33,555 nucleotides of DNA from Armatimonadota bacterium (GTDB lineage: Bacteria > Sysuimicrobiota > Sysuimicrobiia > Sysuimicrobiales > Humicultoraceae), in NCBI GenBank assembly GCA_016198805.1, contig JACQHU010000019.1, forward strand, positions 1-33,555, written 5' to 3'. Positions 18,381-28,421 of this stretch are shown here, one piece after another. How positions within the stretch are numbered: the stretch's first letter is position 1; each line of letters starts with the position of its first letter. A model generated the notes under the pieces. That model worked only from the letters and a program-made list of their open reading frames with translations. It was not told the DNA's origin and ran no database searches. Both the position numbers and the translations under genes were made by a program.

Positions 18381-19343
18381 TTAGGCCTGGTCCGGCTGCC
18401 GCAGACTCAGGCCGTGCGCGGTGAGCTTTTCCTTGACCTCATCCAGCGACTTCCGCCCAAAGTTTTTGACGGCCACGACCTCTTCTTCGGTCTTCTTGAT
18501 CAGGTCGCCGACGGTGTGGATGCCCGCGCGCTTGAGGCAGTTGTAGGGTCGCACGGAGAGGTCAAGTTCCTCGATCGGCATGGCCATGGCGCGGGCGCGG
18601 TCGGGATCCTCGGTGACGCCGAACGGCGCCCCGGCCCCCGCCTCGTCGGCGATGCCGGCGAACAGCCGGAAGTGGTCGATGAGCAGGCGTGAGGCCTCCT
18701 GCAGCGCCTCCTCCGGCCGGATCGACCCGTCGGTCCAGATCTCCAGCACCAGGCGATCCAGGTCGGTGGCGTGCCCCACCCGCGTGTCTTCAACAATGTA
18801 GCTCACCTTGCGGATCGGCGAGAAGATCGAGTCGATGGGAATGACGCCGATCACGTGCTCGCTGCGGCGATGACGCTCCGCCGGGACGTACCCTTTCCCT
18901 CGCTCGACCACGATCTCCATCGCCAGCCGGGCGTCCTTGCGGTCCAGCGTGGCGAGATGCAGGTTGGGGTTGATGATCTCGACCTCGGGATCCTCCTGGA
19001 TATCGGCCGCGGTCACGTCCTTCTTCCCCTTCATGTCCAGCCGCAGCAGCTTGGGCTTGTCGGTGTAGAGCCGCAGCGTCAGCTCCTTGAGGTTCAGGAC
19101 GATCTGCGTCACATCTTCCACCACGCCCGGAATGGTCGAAAACTCATGCAGGACGCCGTCGATCTTCACCGAGGTGACGGCCGCCCCCGAAATCGACGAG
19201 AGCAGCACCCGGCGCAGGGCATTCCCCAGCGTCACGCCGAAGCCGTGATCCAGCGGCTCAACGACGAACTTCCCGTAGGTGTCTGAGAGTTCCGCGTACT
19301 CGACCTTGGGGGTCGGGGTTTCCCACAACGTGCCAATACTCAT
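18381..19343 (-). CDS. rpoA: DNA-directed RNA polymerase subunit alpha
   Basis: YGKFVVEPLDHGFGVTLGNALRRVLLSSISGAAVTSVKIDGVLHEFSTIPGV; alpha-CTD LSVRPYNCLKRAGIHTVGDL. Confidence 0.97.
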   Translation of the reverse strand: MSIGTLWETPTPKVEYAELSDTYGKFVVEPLDHGFGVTLGNALRRVLLSSISGAAVTSVKIDGVLHEFSTIPGVVEDVTQIVLNLKELTLRLYTDKPKLLRLDMKGKKDVTAADIQEDPEVEIINPNLHLATLDRKDARLAMEIVVERGKGYVPAERHRRSEHVIGVIPIDSIFSPIRKVSYIVEDTRVGHATDLDRLVLEIWTDGSIRPEEALQEASRLLIDHFRLFAGIADEAGAGAPFGVTEDPDRARAMAMPIEELDLSVRPYNCLKRAGIHTVGDLIKKTEEEVVAVKNFGRKSLDEVKEKLTAHGLSLRQPDQA

Positions 19344-19384
19344 GATCGGCTGACCTCCTGCCTCATGACTCGCCGCACGTGCGA

Positions 19385-20008
19385 TTACCGCGAGTAGTAC
19401 TCGACGATCAACTGCTCCTGGATCGGCACGTCGATCTCCTCACGCGCCGGCAGCGCCAGCACGCGGGCCTCAAGACGGCCCGGGTCGAACTCGAGCCACG
19501 AGGGGGGCTTGCGCCCGGGCGTGGCCACGAGTTCCTTCATCCGCGGATGGACGTGCTGCGGATCGCTGACCCCCACCGTCTGCCCGGGCCGGACCTGGTA
19601 GGACGGGATCGTGACCCGCTTCCCGTCCACCGCGAGGTGGCCGTGAGCGACCAGCTGCCGGGCTTCCTTGCGCGAGGACGCCAGCCCCAGGCGGTAGACG
19701 ACGTTGTCCAGCCGCGTCTCCAGCAACTGCAGCAGGCGCGTCCCGGTGACGGCCTTGGTCCTGGCCGCCCGCTGGAAGTAGGTCTTGAACTGGGTCTCGT
19801 ACAGCCCGTAGATCCGTCGCAGCTTCTGCTTCTCCCGCAACCGCACGCCGAACTCGCTCAGCTTCCGGCGGGACACCCCGTGCATGCCCGGCGGCTGCGG
19901 CCGCTTATGCACCGGGCACTTCTCGGTGTAGCACTTCTCGCCTTTGAGGTAGAGCTTCATCCCCTCGCGCCGGCAGAGCCGACAAACCGAACCGGTGTAC
20001 CGCCCCAT
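19385..20008 (-). CDS. rpsD: 30S ribosomal protein S4 (Cys-rich, zinc-type N-terminus)
   Basis: [44 protein letters not shown]...[26 protein letters not shown]. Confidence 0.97.
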   Translation of the reverse strand: MGRYTGSVCRLCRREGMKLYLKGEKCYTEKCPVHKRPQPPGMHGVSRRKLSEFGVRLREKQKLRRIYGLYETQFKTYFQRAARTKAVTGTRLLQLLETRLDNVVYRLGLASSRKEARQLVAHGHLAVDGKRVTIPSYQVRPGQTVGVSDPQHVHPRMKELVATPGRKPPSWLEFDPGRLEARVLALPAREEIDVPIQEQLIVEYYSR

Positions 20009-20037
20009 GCGTGCCTCCTCCGCTCCGCGTCAGCCCA

Positions 20038-20068
20038 CCCCACAGATTCGCGTCGCGAATCTGCGGGG
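20038..20068 (-). promoter_or_regulatory. 14-bp stem, 3-nt loop hairpin between rpsK and rpsD
   Basis: Minus-strand RNA CCCCGCAGAUUCGC-GAC-GCGAAUCUGUGGGG: all 14 pairs form, one of them G-U. No U-tract follows. Confidence 0.6.
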
Positions 20069-20077
20069 ACCCCGGGC

Positions 20078-20467
20078 CTACACGCGCCGCCGCTTCGGCG
20101 GCCGGCAGCCGTTGTGCGGCACCGGCGTCACGTCTTTGATCAGGTTGACCTCGAGCCCGGCGGCCTGGAGCGACCGGATGGCCGCTTCACGGCCCGACCC
20201 CGGGCCACGGACCAGCACCTCGACCTGGCGCACGCCGTGCTCCATCGCCCTGCGCGCGGCGGTCTCGGCCGCCACGCTGGCCGCGAACGGGGTCCCCTTG
20301 CGCGACCCCTTGAAGCCCACGGTGCCAGCGCTCGCCCAGGCGACGACGTTGCCCTGGCCGTCGGTGATCGTGACCATGGTGTTGTTGAAGCTCGACCGGA
20401 TGTGGGCGACGCCCACCGGGATGTTCTTGCGCTCGCGCTTGCGCGCGCGACTGGGTTTGTTGGCCAT
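20078..20467 (-). CDS. rpsK: 30S ribosomal protein S11
   Basis: [45 protein letters not shown]...[17 protein letters not shown]. Confidence 0.97.
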   Translation of the reverse strand: MANKPSRARKRERKNIPVGVAHIRSSFNNTMVTITDGQGNVVAWASAGTVGFKGSRKGTPFAASVAAETAARRAMEHGVRQVEVLVRGPGSGREAAIRSLQAAGLEVNLIKDVTPVPHNGCRPPKRRRV

Positions 20468-20479
20468 CTGCTGCTCCTT

Positions 20480-20905
20480 CTAGGATTTCGCGGCCGGCGC
20501 AGGCGCCGCAGGCCCGGCCGCCGACGGTCCGGCTGCCGCCTTCCGGCGCACGCCGACCGTCTTCTTCGGGCCCTTGCGCGTCCTGGCGTTGGTCCTGGTC
20601 CGCTGCCCCCGCACCGGGAGGCTCCGCTTGTGCCGGATACCCCGGTAGGAGCCGATCTCGACCAGGCGGCGGATGTCCATGGCGATGTCGCGCCGCAGGT
20701 CGCCCTCCACCTTGTAGTTCCGCTCGATGTACTCCCGCAGCCGCGTCACCTCGTCCTCGGCCAGCGCCCGCACCCGGGTGTCGGGACTCACGCCTGTGGC
20801 GCGGCAGATCGCCTTGGCCCGGCTGGGCCCGATCCCGAAAATGTACGGCAGGGCCGCTTCGATCCGTTTGTCCCGCGGCAGGTCCACTCCCGCAATGCGT
20901 GCCAT
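20480..20905 (-). CDS. rpsM: 30S ribosomal protein S13 with Ala/Pro-rich C-terminal tail
   Basis: [34 protein letters not shown]...[28 protein letters not shown]. Confidence 0.97.
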   Translation of the reverse strand: MARIAGVDLPRDKRIEAALPYIFGIGPSRAKAICRATGVSPDTRVRALAEDEVTRLREYIERNYKVEGDLRRDIAMDIRRLVEIGSYRGIRHKRSLPVRGQRTRTNARTRKGPKKTVGVRRKAAAGPSAAGPAAPAPAAKS

Positions 20906-20915
20906 AGGGTGCCTC

Positions 20916-21029
20916 CTAGCCCTGCTTCTGCTTGTGCTTCGGGTTCTCGCAGATCACGCGGACCCGCCGCCCGCGCTTCACGATCTTGCACTTCTCACAC
21001 ATGATGCGCACCGATGCTCTGACTTTCAT
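20916..21029 (-). CDS. rpmJ: 50S ribosomal protein L36
   Basis: [37 protein letters not shown] translated from the minus strand; below the size of most ORFs in the supplied track. Confidence 0.96.
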   Translation of the reverse strand: MKVRASVRIMCEKCKIVKRGRRVRVICENPKHKQKQG

Positions 21030-21055
21030 CGTCAGGACTCCCTTCGCGCCGCGCC

Positions 21056-21274
21056 CTACCGATACCGGTAGGTGATCCGACCGCGGGTCGGATCATACGG
21101 CGATAGCTCGACCTTCACGCGATCGCCCGGCAGGATCCGGATGAAGTGGATCCGCATCTTACCCGAAATGTGCGCGAGCACCTTGTGCCCGCTGGCCAGG
21201 GTGACCCGAAACATGGCGTTGGGCAACACCTCGGAAACGGTGCCTTCCACTTCGATCGCGTCCTGCTTGGTCAT
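21056..21274 (-). CDS. infA: Translation initiation factor IF-1
   Basis: [72 protein letters not shown]. Confidence 0.97.
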   Translation of the reverse strand: MTKQDAIEVEGTVSEVLPNAMFRVTLASGHKVLAHISGKMRIHFIRILPGDRVKVELSPYDPTRGRITYRYR

Positions 21275-21519
21275 TCGCCCTCCTGATGCGCGTCCAGGAC
21301 GTCGCGCAACTCCTCGTCGGTGGCGCGCCCCCCGTCACGCAAGCGCGCCGCCAGCGCCCCCGCGGGGCCGTGGACCTGCAGGTGCTTGACATTCTTCTTC
21401 TTGGGGCGGTCCGCCCCCCGGCGGCGACCGTCGGCCACCAGCACCATCTCACCGCCCGCGGTCCCGACCACCACGTAGCGATCTCCCGCGTCACGCCCGG
21501 CCCGCGACGTCACCACCAT
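21271..21519 (-). CDS. KOW-domain (L14e-like) RNA-binding protein
   Basis: [18 protein letters not shown]...[24 protein letters not shown], located between map and infA as in many Firmicutes. ATG at 21519 chosen; the ORF is open to 21600. Confidence 0.75.
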   Translation of the reverse strand: MVVTSRAGRDAGDRYVVVGTAGGEMVLVADGRRRGADRPKKKNVKHLQVHGPAGALAARLRDGGRATDEELRDVLDAHQEGE

Positions 21520-21577
21520 ACCAACCAGCCCGTGCGCAGGGCGCCCTGCCGCGTCGTCCACAGTCGTCCACAAATGT

Positions 21578-22360
21578 TCAGTATATGGTCCCGGCGCCAT
21601 TGCGTCCAGTCAGGATCTCAGGACCGTCCGGCGTGATCGCCACCGTATGCTCGGCGTGCGCCGACAGCGAGCGATCGCGGGTCCGCACCGTCCAGCCATC
21701 CTCCTCGATGACTACGTCGGCACCCCCCATGTTCACCATGGGTTCGATGGCCAGGGTCATGCCCACGACCAGGGGGGAGCCGGTTCCGGGGCGGCCGACG
21801 TTGGGAACCTGCGGATCCTCGTGCAACTGCCGGCCGATGCCGTGCCCGGCGAAGTCGCGGACGGCCGAGAATCCGGCCGCCTCCACCACCGCCTGGATGG
21901 CCCAGCTTACGTCCCCCAGGCGGGCGCCGGGCCGCGCCTCAGCGATCCCCCGGGCCAGCGCCTCCTCGGCGACCTCCAGGAGGCGGCGGACCGGCGGCGA
22001 GACATCGCCGACCGGGACCGTCTTCGCCACGTCGGCGTGGAACCCGTCCAGCAGGACGCCCAGATCGATGGACACGATCTCCCCGGCCTGCAGGACCCGC
22101 GGACCCGGGATGCCGTGAACGACCTCCTCATCGACCGAGGTGCAGATGCTCTTGGGGAACCCCCGGTAGTTCTTGAACGACGGGATCCCCCTATGGCGGC
22201 GGATGAACTCCTCGGCGATCCGATCCAGCGCCGCCGTGGAGACCCCCGACCGCGCCGCCCGCGTCACCGCCTCAAGCGCCCGGGCCGCCAGCTGTCCGGC
22301 GCGACGCATCCGGTCCAGGTCTTCCGCGGTCTTCAGGACGATCATCTCTCCGAGCGTCAT
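21578..22360 (-). CDS. map: Methionine aminopeptidase type I
   Basis: VLKTAEDLDRMRRAGQLAARALEAV; GIPSFKNYRGFPKSICTSVDEEVVHGIP; GHGIGRQLHEDPQVPN. Start chosen by ATGA overlap with adk. Confidence 0.95.
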   Translation of the reverse strand: MTLGEMIVLKTAEDLDRMRRAGQLAARALEAVTRAARSGVSTAALDRIAEEFIRRHRGIPSFKNYRGFPKSICTSVDEEVVHGIPGPRVLQAGEIVSIDLGVLLDGFHADVAKTVPVGDVSPPVRRLLEVAEEALARGIAEARPGARLGDVSWAIQAVVEAAGFSAVRDFAGHGIGRQLHEDPQVPNVGRPGTGSPLVVGMTLAIEPMVNMGGADVVIEEDGWTVRTRDRSLSAHAEHTVAITPDGPEILTGRNGAGTIY

Positions 22361-23013
22361 CGGCACACCGGCGGGGCGATCAGCGCCAGCAGGACGCGGT
22401 AGATCGCCTCGACGTCGCCCTCGGCATTCAGCATCGCGTAGAGCCCCCGCGCCCGATAGAAAGCCAGCAGGGGCTCGGTCTGCTCGCGGTACACCTGGAG
22501 CCGCCGGCGCACAGTCTCCGGCCGATCGTCCTCCCGGGTGTAGAGGGGGCTGCCGTCGACGTCGCAGACGCCGGGCGTCTTCGGCAGGTTGGAGTGGACG
22601 TTGTAGATGTGCCCCTGAGCCCGGCAGAGCATGCGGCCGCTCAGCCTCTTGATCAGGGTGGTCTCGCTCACCTCGAAGTAGATCACGCGGTCGAGATGCC
22701 GGTTCATCCCGGCCAGGACCGCCTCCAGGGCCTCGGCCTGGGCGATTGTCCGCGGAAAGCCGTCGAGGACGAACCCGGCCGAGGTGTCCTCCTGCTGGAG
22801 CCGATCGGCGACGAGGCCGATCATCACGGCGTCGGGCACCAGCTCGCCGGCCCGCACGTATCGCTCGGCCTCCCGGCCCAGCGGCGTCCCCGCCGCGCTG
22901 GCGGCGCGCAGCATGTCGCCGGTCGCGATCTGGGGAATCCCCTCACGCTGGTGCAGGAGCCGGGCCTGCGTGCCCTTGCCGGCACCGTTGGGGCCCAGGA
23001 AGATCAGGTTCAT
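22357..23013 (-). CDS. adk: Adenylate kinase (LID domain with CRAQGH / CDVDG)
   Basis: MNLIFLGPNGAGKGTQARLL; VLDGFPRTIAQAEAL; YTREDDRPETVRRRLQVYREQTEPLL. Confidence 0.96.
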   Translation of the reverse strand: MNLIFLGPNGAGKGTQARLLHQREGIPQIATGDMLRAASAAGTPLGREAERYVRAGELVPDAVMIGLVADRLQQEDTSAGFVLDGFPRTIAQAEALEAVLAGMNRHLDRVIYFEVSETTLIKRLSGRMLCRAQGHIYNVHSNLPKTPGVCDVDGSPLYTREDDRPETVRRRLQVYREQTEPLLAFYRARGLYAMLNAEGDVEAIYRVLLALIAPPVCR

Positions 23014-23020
23014 CGCCCGC

Positions 23021-24295
23021 TCACTTCATGAACCCTTCGTAGTGGCGCATCAGGACATACGCCTCGAGTTGCTTCATCGTCTCCAGCGCGACGCCCACGA
23101 CGATGAGCAGGGACGTGCCGGCCAGGTACAGGGTCAGCACGCCGGTGCCGCGGGAGAGGTAGACGGGCGCGATCGCAATAGTGGCCAGGGTCAGCGCGCC
23201 CACGAATGTCAGGCGCTCGGTCACGCGCGCCAGGTAGTCGCTGGTCGGCTTGCCCGGCCGGATGCCGGGGATGAAGCCGCCGTACTTCTTGATGTTATTG
23301 GACACGTCATTGGGATCGAACTGCGTGGCCGTGTAGAAGTACGTGAACAGGATGATCAACACAAAGTAGAGGGCGTCGCCCAGCGGCTGACCCGGGAGGA
23401 TCCTCTGGCCCCAGATGCGGAGCCATTCCACACGGGAAAACTGCGCGATCGTCCCCGGGAACTGCAGGACCGAGACCGCGAAGATGATGGGGATGACGCC
23501 GGCCTGGATCAGCCGCATGGGCAGATGGGTGGACTGTCCCTGGTACACGCGGCGGCCCACCACCCGCTTGGCGTACTGGACCGGAATCTTGCGGAGCGCC
23601 TGGGTCATGATGATCACGGCCACGATGCTGGCCAGGATGACCAGCACGTCGAGGAAGAACGAGAGCACTCTCACTTCGCCGGCGCGCATCAGCGTCAGCG
23701 TCTGCCCGATCTGCGCCGGCAGGCGGGCGACGATGCCCCCAAAAATGATGAGCGAGACGCCGTTGCCGACCCCGTACTCGGTCATGATCTCGCCCATCCA
23801 GGTCAGCAGCATCGTCCCGGCCACCAGCGTCACCAGGATCGTGCCGACGACCAGCGGCCGGCTTTCGTAGACGGCCCCCTGGGTGCTGATAATGTAGTAC
23901 TGGCTCCAGGCCTGGAGGAACGCCAGCGCGACGGTCAGATACCGCGTGTACATGCCCAGGCGCCGCCGGCCTGCTTCGCCTTCCTCGGTCGCCATCTCTT
24001 TGAGGCGCGGGAAGACCACCTGGAGCAGGCTGAAGATAATGGAGGCGGTAATGTACGGGAACACGCCCAGCGCGAAGATGGCGAAGCGGGACAGCGCGCC
24101 GCCCACGAACAGGTCGTAGAAGCTGAACAGGGTGCCCTGCTGCTGGAACAGCTGCTCGATCCGCGACACGTCCACTCCGGGCACCGGCAGGTGCGATCCC
24201 AGCCGGAACAGCGCCAGCATCCCCGCCGTGAAGAGCAGGCGGCGCCGCAGATCCGGGATCCGCAGCGGGTTGGAGAGGGAGCGGACCTGCATCAT
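23021..24295 (-). CDS. secY: Preprotein translocase subunit SecY
   Basis: FTAGMLALFRLGSHLPVPGVD; LGVFPYITASIIFSLL; GFIPGIRPGKPTSDYLARVTERLTFVGAL. Confidence 0.97.
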   Translation of the reverse strand: MMQVRSLSNPLRIPDLRRRLLFTAGMLALFRLGSHLPVPGVDVSRIEQLFQQQGTLFSFYDLFVGGALSRFAIFALGVFPYITASIIFSLLQVVFPRLKEMATEEGEAGRRRLGMYTRYLTVALAFLQAWSQYYIISTQGAVYESRPLVVGTILVTLVAGTMLLTWMGEIMTEYGVGNGVSLIIFGGIVARLPAQIGQTLTLMRAGEVRVLSFFLDVLVILASIVAVIIMTQALRKIPVQYAKRVVGRRVYQGQSTHLPMRLIQAGVIPIIFAVSVLQFPGTIAQFSRVEWLRIWGQRILPGQPLGDALYFVLIILFTYFYTATQFDPNDVSNNIKKYGGFIPGIRPGKPTSDYLARVTERLTFVGALTLATIAIAPVYLSRGTGVLTLYLAGTSLLIVVGVALETMKQLEAYVLMRHYEGFMK

Positions 24296-24762
24296 CGCTC
24301 GAGCACCTCGGCGCGGCCGCCTGCGGCCTCGATGGCCCGGCGGGCCCCCGCAGAGAAAGCGTGCGCGCGGACGGTCAAGACATGGGTGAGCCGGCCGGTG
24401 GCCAGCACTTTCACCGGTCCTGTCCCGACCAGGCCGGCGCCCCGTAGAATGGCCGGCGTGACCTCGCTGCCGGCCGGGAAGCGGTTGAGATCGCGCAGCC
24501 GGATTTCCTGCACGAGAGGCCTGGGCTTCCCGCCGGTCATGTTGCTGCCAGCCCCGCGCACCCCTCGCCGGAACGGGAGTCGCTTGAACAGCGGCGTCTG
24601 GCCGCCTTCAAATCCCGGCCGCGGCCCGGATCCCGAGCGGGCCTTCTGCCCCTTGCGCCCCTTACCGGCGTAGGCCCCCCGGCCGGAGCCCAGACCCCGG
24701 CCGACCCGGCGCCGTCGCCGGTGCGCGCCTTTGGGCGGCCTCAGATCCGTGATCGTGATCAT
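24292..24762 (-). CDS. rplO: 50S ribosomal protein L15
   Basis: LRPPKGAHRRRRRVGRGLGSGRGAYAGKGRKGQKARSGSGPRPGFEGGQTPLFKRLPFRRG. Confidence 0.96.
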   Translation of the reverse strand: MITITDLRPPKGAHRRRRRVGRGLGSGRGAYAGKGRKGQKARSGSGPRPGFEGGQTPLFKRLPFRRGVRGAGSNMTGGKPRPLVQEIRLRDLNRFPAGSEVTPAILRGAGLVGTGPVKVLATGRLTHVLTVRAHAFSAGARRAIEAAGGRAEVLER

Positions 24763-24962
24763 CGCGTTCCCCCTGCCTGGCCGTTCCCGTCGTCCACGTC
24801 CACCAGGTGCGTGACGCGCCGCAGCATGCCCGCAAGGCGAGGCGAGCGCGGCCGTTCGACCGTCTGGCCGATCCGTCGCAGCCCCAGGGTCCGCAGGATC
24901 GCCTGCTGCTGGGCGGGGCGTCCGTGGAGGCTGCGGCGCAGCGTGATCCGCACGCGCCCCAT
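24759..24962 (-). CDS. rpmD: 50S ribosomal protein L30
   Basis: [56 protein letters not shown]; start internal to the tracked ORF. Confidence 0.93.
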   Translation of the reverse strand: MGRVRITLRRSLHGRPAQQQAILRTLGLRRIGQTVERPRSPRLAGMLRRVTHLVDVDDGNGQAGGTR

Positions 24963-24963
24963 C

Positions 24964-25476
24964 CTACGTCCTCCGACCGGCCAGCTCAACCTGCCGGCCC
25001 CGGAGCCGGGACACGTCCTCGGGCAGGCGCAGCGCCTCCAGCCCGGCGAGCGTGGCCCGGGCGACATTGATCGGGTTGGTGGAGCCCAGGGCCTTGGTCA
25101 GGACGTCCTTGATCCCTGCCGCGTTGAGCACCGCGCGCACGGCGCCGCCGGCGATAACGCCGGTCCCCGGCGACGCCGGCCGGAGCAGCACGCGGGCCGC
25201 CCCGTAAGTGCCGATCACCTCGTGGGGGATCGTTGTCCCGATGCGGGGCACGGCGATCAGGGCCTTCTTCGAGTCTTCCACGCCCTTGCGGATCGCATCC
25301 GGAACCTCGGCGGCCTTCCCCAGCCCGACCCCGACATGGCCGTTCTCGTCGCCCACGACCACCAGCGCGCTGAAGTTGAACCGCTTCGCGCCCTTGGTCA
25401 CCTTGGCGACCCGGTTGATGAACACCGCCTTCTCGACGGTCAGGTTGATGCTGGACGAATCGATGCGCTGTGCCAC
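24964..25476 (-). CDS. rpsE: 30S ribosomal protein S5
   Basis: [60 protein letters not shown]. Confidence 0.97.
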   Translation of the reverse strand: MAQRIDSSSINLTVEKAVFINRVAKVTKGAKRFNFSALVVVGDENGHVGVGLGKAAEVPDAIRKGVEDSKKALIAVPRIGTTIPHEVIGTYGAARVLLRPASPGTGVIAGGAVRAVLNAAGIKDVLTKALGSTNPINVARATLAGLEALRLPEDVSRLRGRQVELAGRRT

Positions 25477-25491
25477 GTCACTCCTCCTGAG

Positions 25492-25860
25492 CTAGAACTG
25501 CAGGCCGCCGGCGCGGGCTCCTTCGGCCAGCGACCGGACCCGGCCGTGGAAGAGGTACCCTCCCCGGTCGAAGACGACCGCGGTGATGCCCCGGCTCCTC
25601 GCGCGCTGGGCCGTGATCTCCCCGACGACGGCCGCGGCGTCGGCCTTCTTCTTGCCAGCAAGGCGCTCGCGGACCTCCGGATCCAGGGTCGAGGCGGCCA
25701 CCAGCGTCCGGCCGCTGGCATCGTCGATCACCTGGGCGTAGATGTGCTGCAGGCTGCGAAACACCGAGAGCCGGGGACGCGCGGGGACGCCCGCGAGGCG
25801 CCGCCGGGCCCGCAGGTGCCGGCGCTGCCGGAGCACGTTGCGATCGGTGCGTTTGAGCAT
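25492..25860 (-). CDS. rplR: 50S ribosomal protein L18
   Basis: [34 protein letters not shown]...[26 protein letters not shown]. Confidence 0.96.
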   Translation of the reverse strand: MLKRTDRNVLRQRRHLRARRRLAGVPARPRLSVFRSLQHIYAQVIDDASGRTLVAASTLDPEVRERLAGKKKADAAAVVGEITAQRARSRGITAVVFDRGGYLFHGRVRSLAEGARAGGLQF

Positions 25861-25887
25861 CGCTCTTCCCTCTCCCTGGCCGGTAGG

Positions 25888-26439
25888 CTACGCCTTGCCG
25901 GCGGTCTTCCCGGCCTTGCCGGCCTTCAACCGCAGGCGCTCGCCGACGTAGCGGATGCCTTTGCCCTTGTACGGATCCGGCGGACGGATCGCGCGCACCG
26001 TCGCCGCCATCTGGCCGACCAGTGCCTTGTCCGTGCCGGTGATGACCAGGCGGTTAGGCTGCGGGACCTCGATCTCGACGCCCGCCGGAGGCGTCACCTC
26101 CACCGGGTGCGAAAACCCGACCTGGAGGGTCACCTGGCGGCCCTGTTTGATGGCACGGTAGCCGACGCCGTGAATCTCCAGTTCGATCCGGTACCCATCC
26201 ACGACGCCTTTCACCATGTTCGCGATCAGCGCCCGGGTCAGCCCGTGCAGCGCCCGGTGGTGGCGCTGATCGGTGGGCCGGTTCACGGTCACGCGCCGGT
26301 CTCCGACCCCGACCTGGATGTCGGGATGGACCTGGCGGACCAGCGTGCCCCTGGGCCCTGTGACCTCCACGGTCCGCCCCGACACCGAGACGGTGACACC
26401 CTGTGGCAGGACCACGGGCAGTCGCCCGATGCGTGACAT
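25888..26439 (-). CDS. rplF: 50S ribosomal protein L6
   Basis: MSRIGRLPVVLPQGVTVSVSGRTVEVTGPRGTL...PDPYKGKGIRYVGERLRLKAGKAGKTAGKA. Confidence 0.97.
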   Translation of the reverse strand: MSRIGRLPVVLPQGVTVSVSGRTVEVTGPRGTLVRQVHPDIQVGVGDRRVTVNRPTDQRHHRALHGLTRALIANMVKGVVDGYRIELEIHGVGYRAIKQGRQVTLQVGFSHPVEVTPPAGVEIEVPQPNRLVITGTDKALVGQMAATVRAIRPPDPYKGKGIRYVGERLRLKAGKAGKTAGKA

Positions 26440-26466
26440 CGTTACGCCCTCCTCCGGCCGGCGCGG

Positions 26467-26871
26467 CTACCAGACATAGCAGATGACCTCGCCGCCCACA
26501 CCGTGCCGCCGCGCCTCCCGGTCGGTCATGATGCCCCGCGAGGTGGAGACGATCGCCACGCCGAGCCCTCGGCGGACCTGCGGCAGGCTGACCCGCTTGG
26601 CGTAGATCCGCAGGCCGGGTCGGCTGACCCGGCGGACGCCGGTCAGAACCTGTTGCCGCTTGGGCCCGTACCGGAGCTGCAGCCGCAGCTGGTTCTGCGG
26701 CTTGCGCTCGATGACCTGATAGTCGGCGATGAACCCTTCGGCCTTGAGAATCTTGGCGATCTCGACCTTCATTCGGCTCAATGGAACGAGTACGTGGTCA
26801 TGCCTGGCGGCGTTGGCGTTGCGCAGCCGCGTCAGCATGTCCGCGATCGAATCGGTAATCACTCCACCCAC
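26467..26871 (-). CDS. rpsH: 30S ribosomal protein S8
   Basis: [42 protein letters not shown]...[26 protein letters not shown]. Confidence 0.97.
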   Translation of the reverse strand: MGGVITDSIADMLTRLRNANAARHDHVLVPLSRMKVEIAKILKAEGFIADYQVIERKPQNQLRLQLRYGPKRQQVLTGVRRVSRPGLRIYAKRVSLPQVRRGLGVAIVSTSRGIMTDREARRHGVGGEVICYVW

Positions 26872-26883
26872 GGGACGCCCTCC

Positions 26884-27069
26884 CTACCAGCTCGCCTTCA
26901 CCATGCCGGGGATTTCACCGCGATACGCCAGCTGCCGCAGGCAGATCCGGCACAACCCGAAGCGGCGAAAGACCGCCCGCGGACGCCCGCACCGCCGGCA
27001 CCGGGAGTACTTGCGCACGGCGAACCTCGGGGTGCGCTTCCACTTCTCGATCATTGACTTCTTCGGCAC
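26884..27069 (-). CDS. rpsN: 30S ribosomal protein S14, type Z (zinc)
   Basis: GTG-started 61 aa: [61 protein letters not shown]. Confidence 0.96.
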   Translation of the reverse strand: MPKKSMIEKWKRTPRFAVRKYSRCRRCGRPRAVFRRFGLCRICLRQLAYRGEIPGMVKASW

Positions 27070-27070
27070 G

Positions 27071-27646
27071 CTAGGCTCCTCTCTCGACCGCCCCTGCAGG
27101 CACCGGCTCCCGCAGCGGCAGTCCCAGCAGGCGTAGCAGTTCGCGGGCCTGTTCATCGTTCGGGGCCGTGGTCACCACGGTGATGTCCAGCCCCCGCATC
27201 TTGTCGACCTTGTCGTAGTCGATCTCCGGGAAGATCAACTGCTCCTTGATGCCCAGGTTGAGGTTCCCCCGACCGTCAAAGGCGCGGTCGGAGACCCCCC
27301 GGAAGTCTTTGATGCGCGGGAGCGACACGCTGAAGAGCTTGTCCAGGAACTCGTACATGCGGTCGCCCCGCAGGGTGACCTTCACCCCGATGGGCATCCC
27401 CTGACGCAGCTTGAACGCCGCGATGGACCGGCGGGCCCGCGTCACGACGGGCCGCTGGCCCGCGATCAGAGTGAGTTCCTCGACCGTCTTGTCGATCTGC
27501 CGGGGGTCAGACGCCGCCGCGCCCACCCGCATGTTGAGCACGACCTTCTCCAGCCGCGGCACCTGCATGACGTTGGCGTACTGGAACCGCTCGCGCATCT
27601 GCGGCACGACTGCTATCCGATATCGTTCCTTCAGCCTCGCTGCCAT
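27071..27646 (-). CDS. rplE: 50S ribosomal protein L5
   Basis: [63 protein letters not shown]. Confidence 0.97.
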   Translation of the reverse strand: MAARLKERYRIAVVPQMRERFQYANVMQVPRLEKVVLNMRVGAAASDPRQIDKTVEELTLIAGQRPVVTRARRSIAAFKLRQGMPIGVKVTLRGDRMYEFLDKLFSVSLPRIKDFRGVSDRAFDGRGNLNLGIKEQLIFPEIDYDKVDKMRGLDITVVTTAPNDEQARELLRLLGLPLREPVPAGAVERGA

Positions 27647-27671
27647 CGCTCTCCTCAGCCCTGCCGTCCGC

Positions 27672-28016
27672 CTACTTTTCCAGCTGCTCGCCGCAGCGCT
27701 TGCAGTACCGCACCTTGGTCCCGTCGTCCAGGATCCGCCGGCCGGTCCGCGCGGCCTCGCCGCACCGGGTGCAGACCACCATGAGGCGGGCCACGGGCAG
27801 GGGGGCTTCCTTCTCCACGATGCCGCCCTGCTGCCCCTTGGCGATATTGGGCTTCATGTGATGCTTGACGAGATTGACCCTTTCGACAATGACGCGTCCC
27901 TCGTCCGTCAGGACCCGCAGCACCTTCCCGCGCTTTCCGCGAAACTTGCCCCCGATGACCTCCACCATGTCCCCCTTGCGGAGGTGCCACCGGAGCCTCG
28001 CCTCGACGATCGCCAT
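27672..28016 (-). CDS. rplX: 50S ribosomal protein L24 with C-terminal zinc ribbon
   Basis: [48 protein letters not shown]...[28 protein letters not shown]. Confidence 0.95.
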   Translation of the reverse strand: MAIVEARLRWHLRKGDMVEVIGGKFRGKRGKVLRVLTDEGRVIVERVNLVKHHMKPNIAKGQQGGIVEKEAPLPVARLMVVCTRCGEAARTGRRILDDGTKVRYCKRCGEQLEK

Positions 28017-28039
28017 CGTCCCTGCCTCCAGCAACGCGC

Positions 28040-28408
28040 CTACAGCACTTCCGGCGCGAGCGAGATGATCTTCATGAACTGCTTCTCGCGCAACTCTCGG
28101 GCGACCGGACCGAAGATCCGCGTCCCCCGTGGGTTCGCGGCGTCGGATAGCAGCACCGCCGCGTTGTCGTCGAACCGGATATACGAGCCGTCCGGTCGCC
28201 GGAGTTCCTTTTTGGTCCGGACGACCACGGCCCGGACGACCTCGCCCTTCTTGACCGGGCTGTTGGGAATGGCCTGCTTCACCGACGCCACGATGATGTC
28301 GCCCACCGTGGCGTACCGCCGGTGGGATCCCCCCAGGACGCGGATGCACAACAGTTCCCGCGCGCCGGTGTTGTCCGCGACCTTCAGACGGCTCTGCTGC
28401 TGGATCAC
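28040..28408 (-). CDS. rplN: 50S ribosomal protein L14
   Basis: [48 protein letters not shown]. Confidence 0.97.
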   Translation of the reverse strand: MIQQQSRLKVADNTGARELLCIRVLGGSHRRYATVGDIIVASVKQAIPNSPVKKGEVVRAVVVRTKKELRRPDGSYIRFDDNAAVLLSDAANPRGTRIFGPVARELREKQFMKIISLAPEVL

Positions 28409-28421
28409 GACGCCACCCCGC

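Noticed and set aside
22784-24673. 629-aa + strand ORF antisense to adk, secY and rplO
   Set aside because: Antisense to three universally conserved genes; H/Q/R/D-rich artefact.
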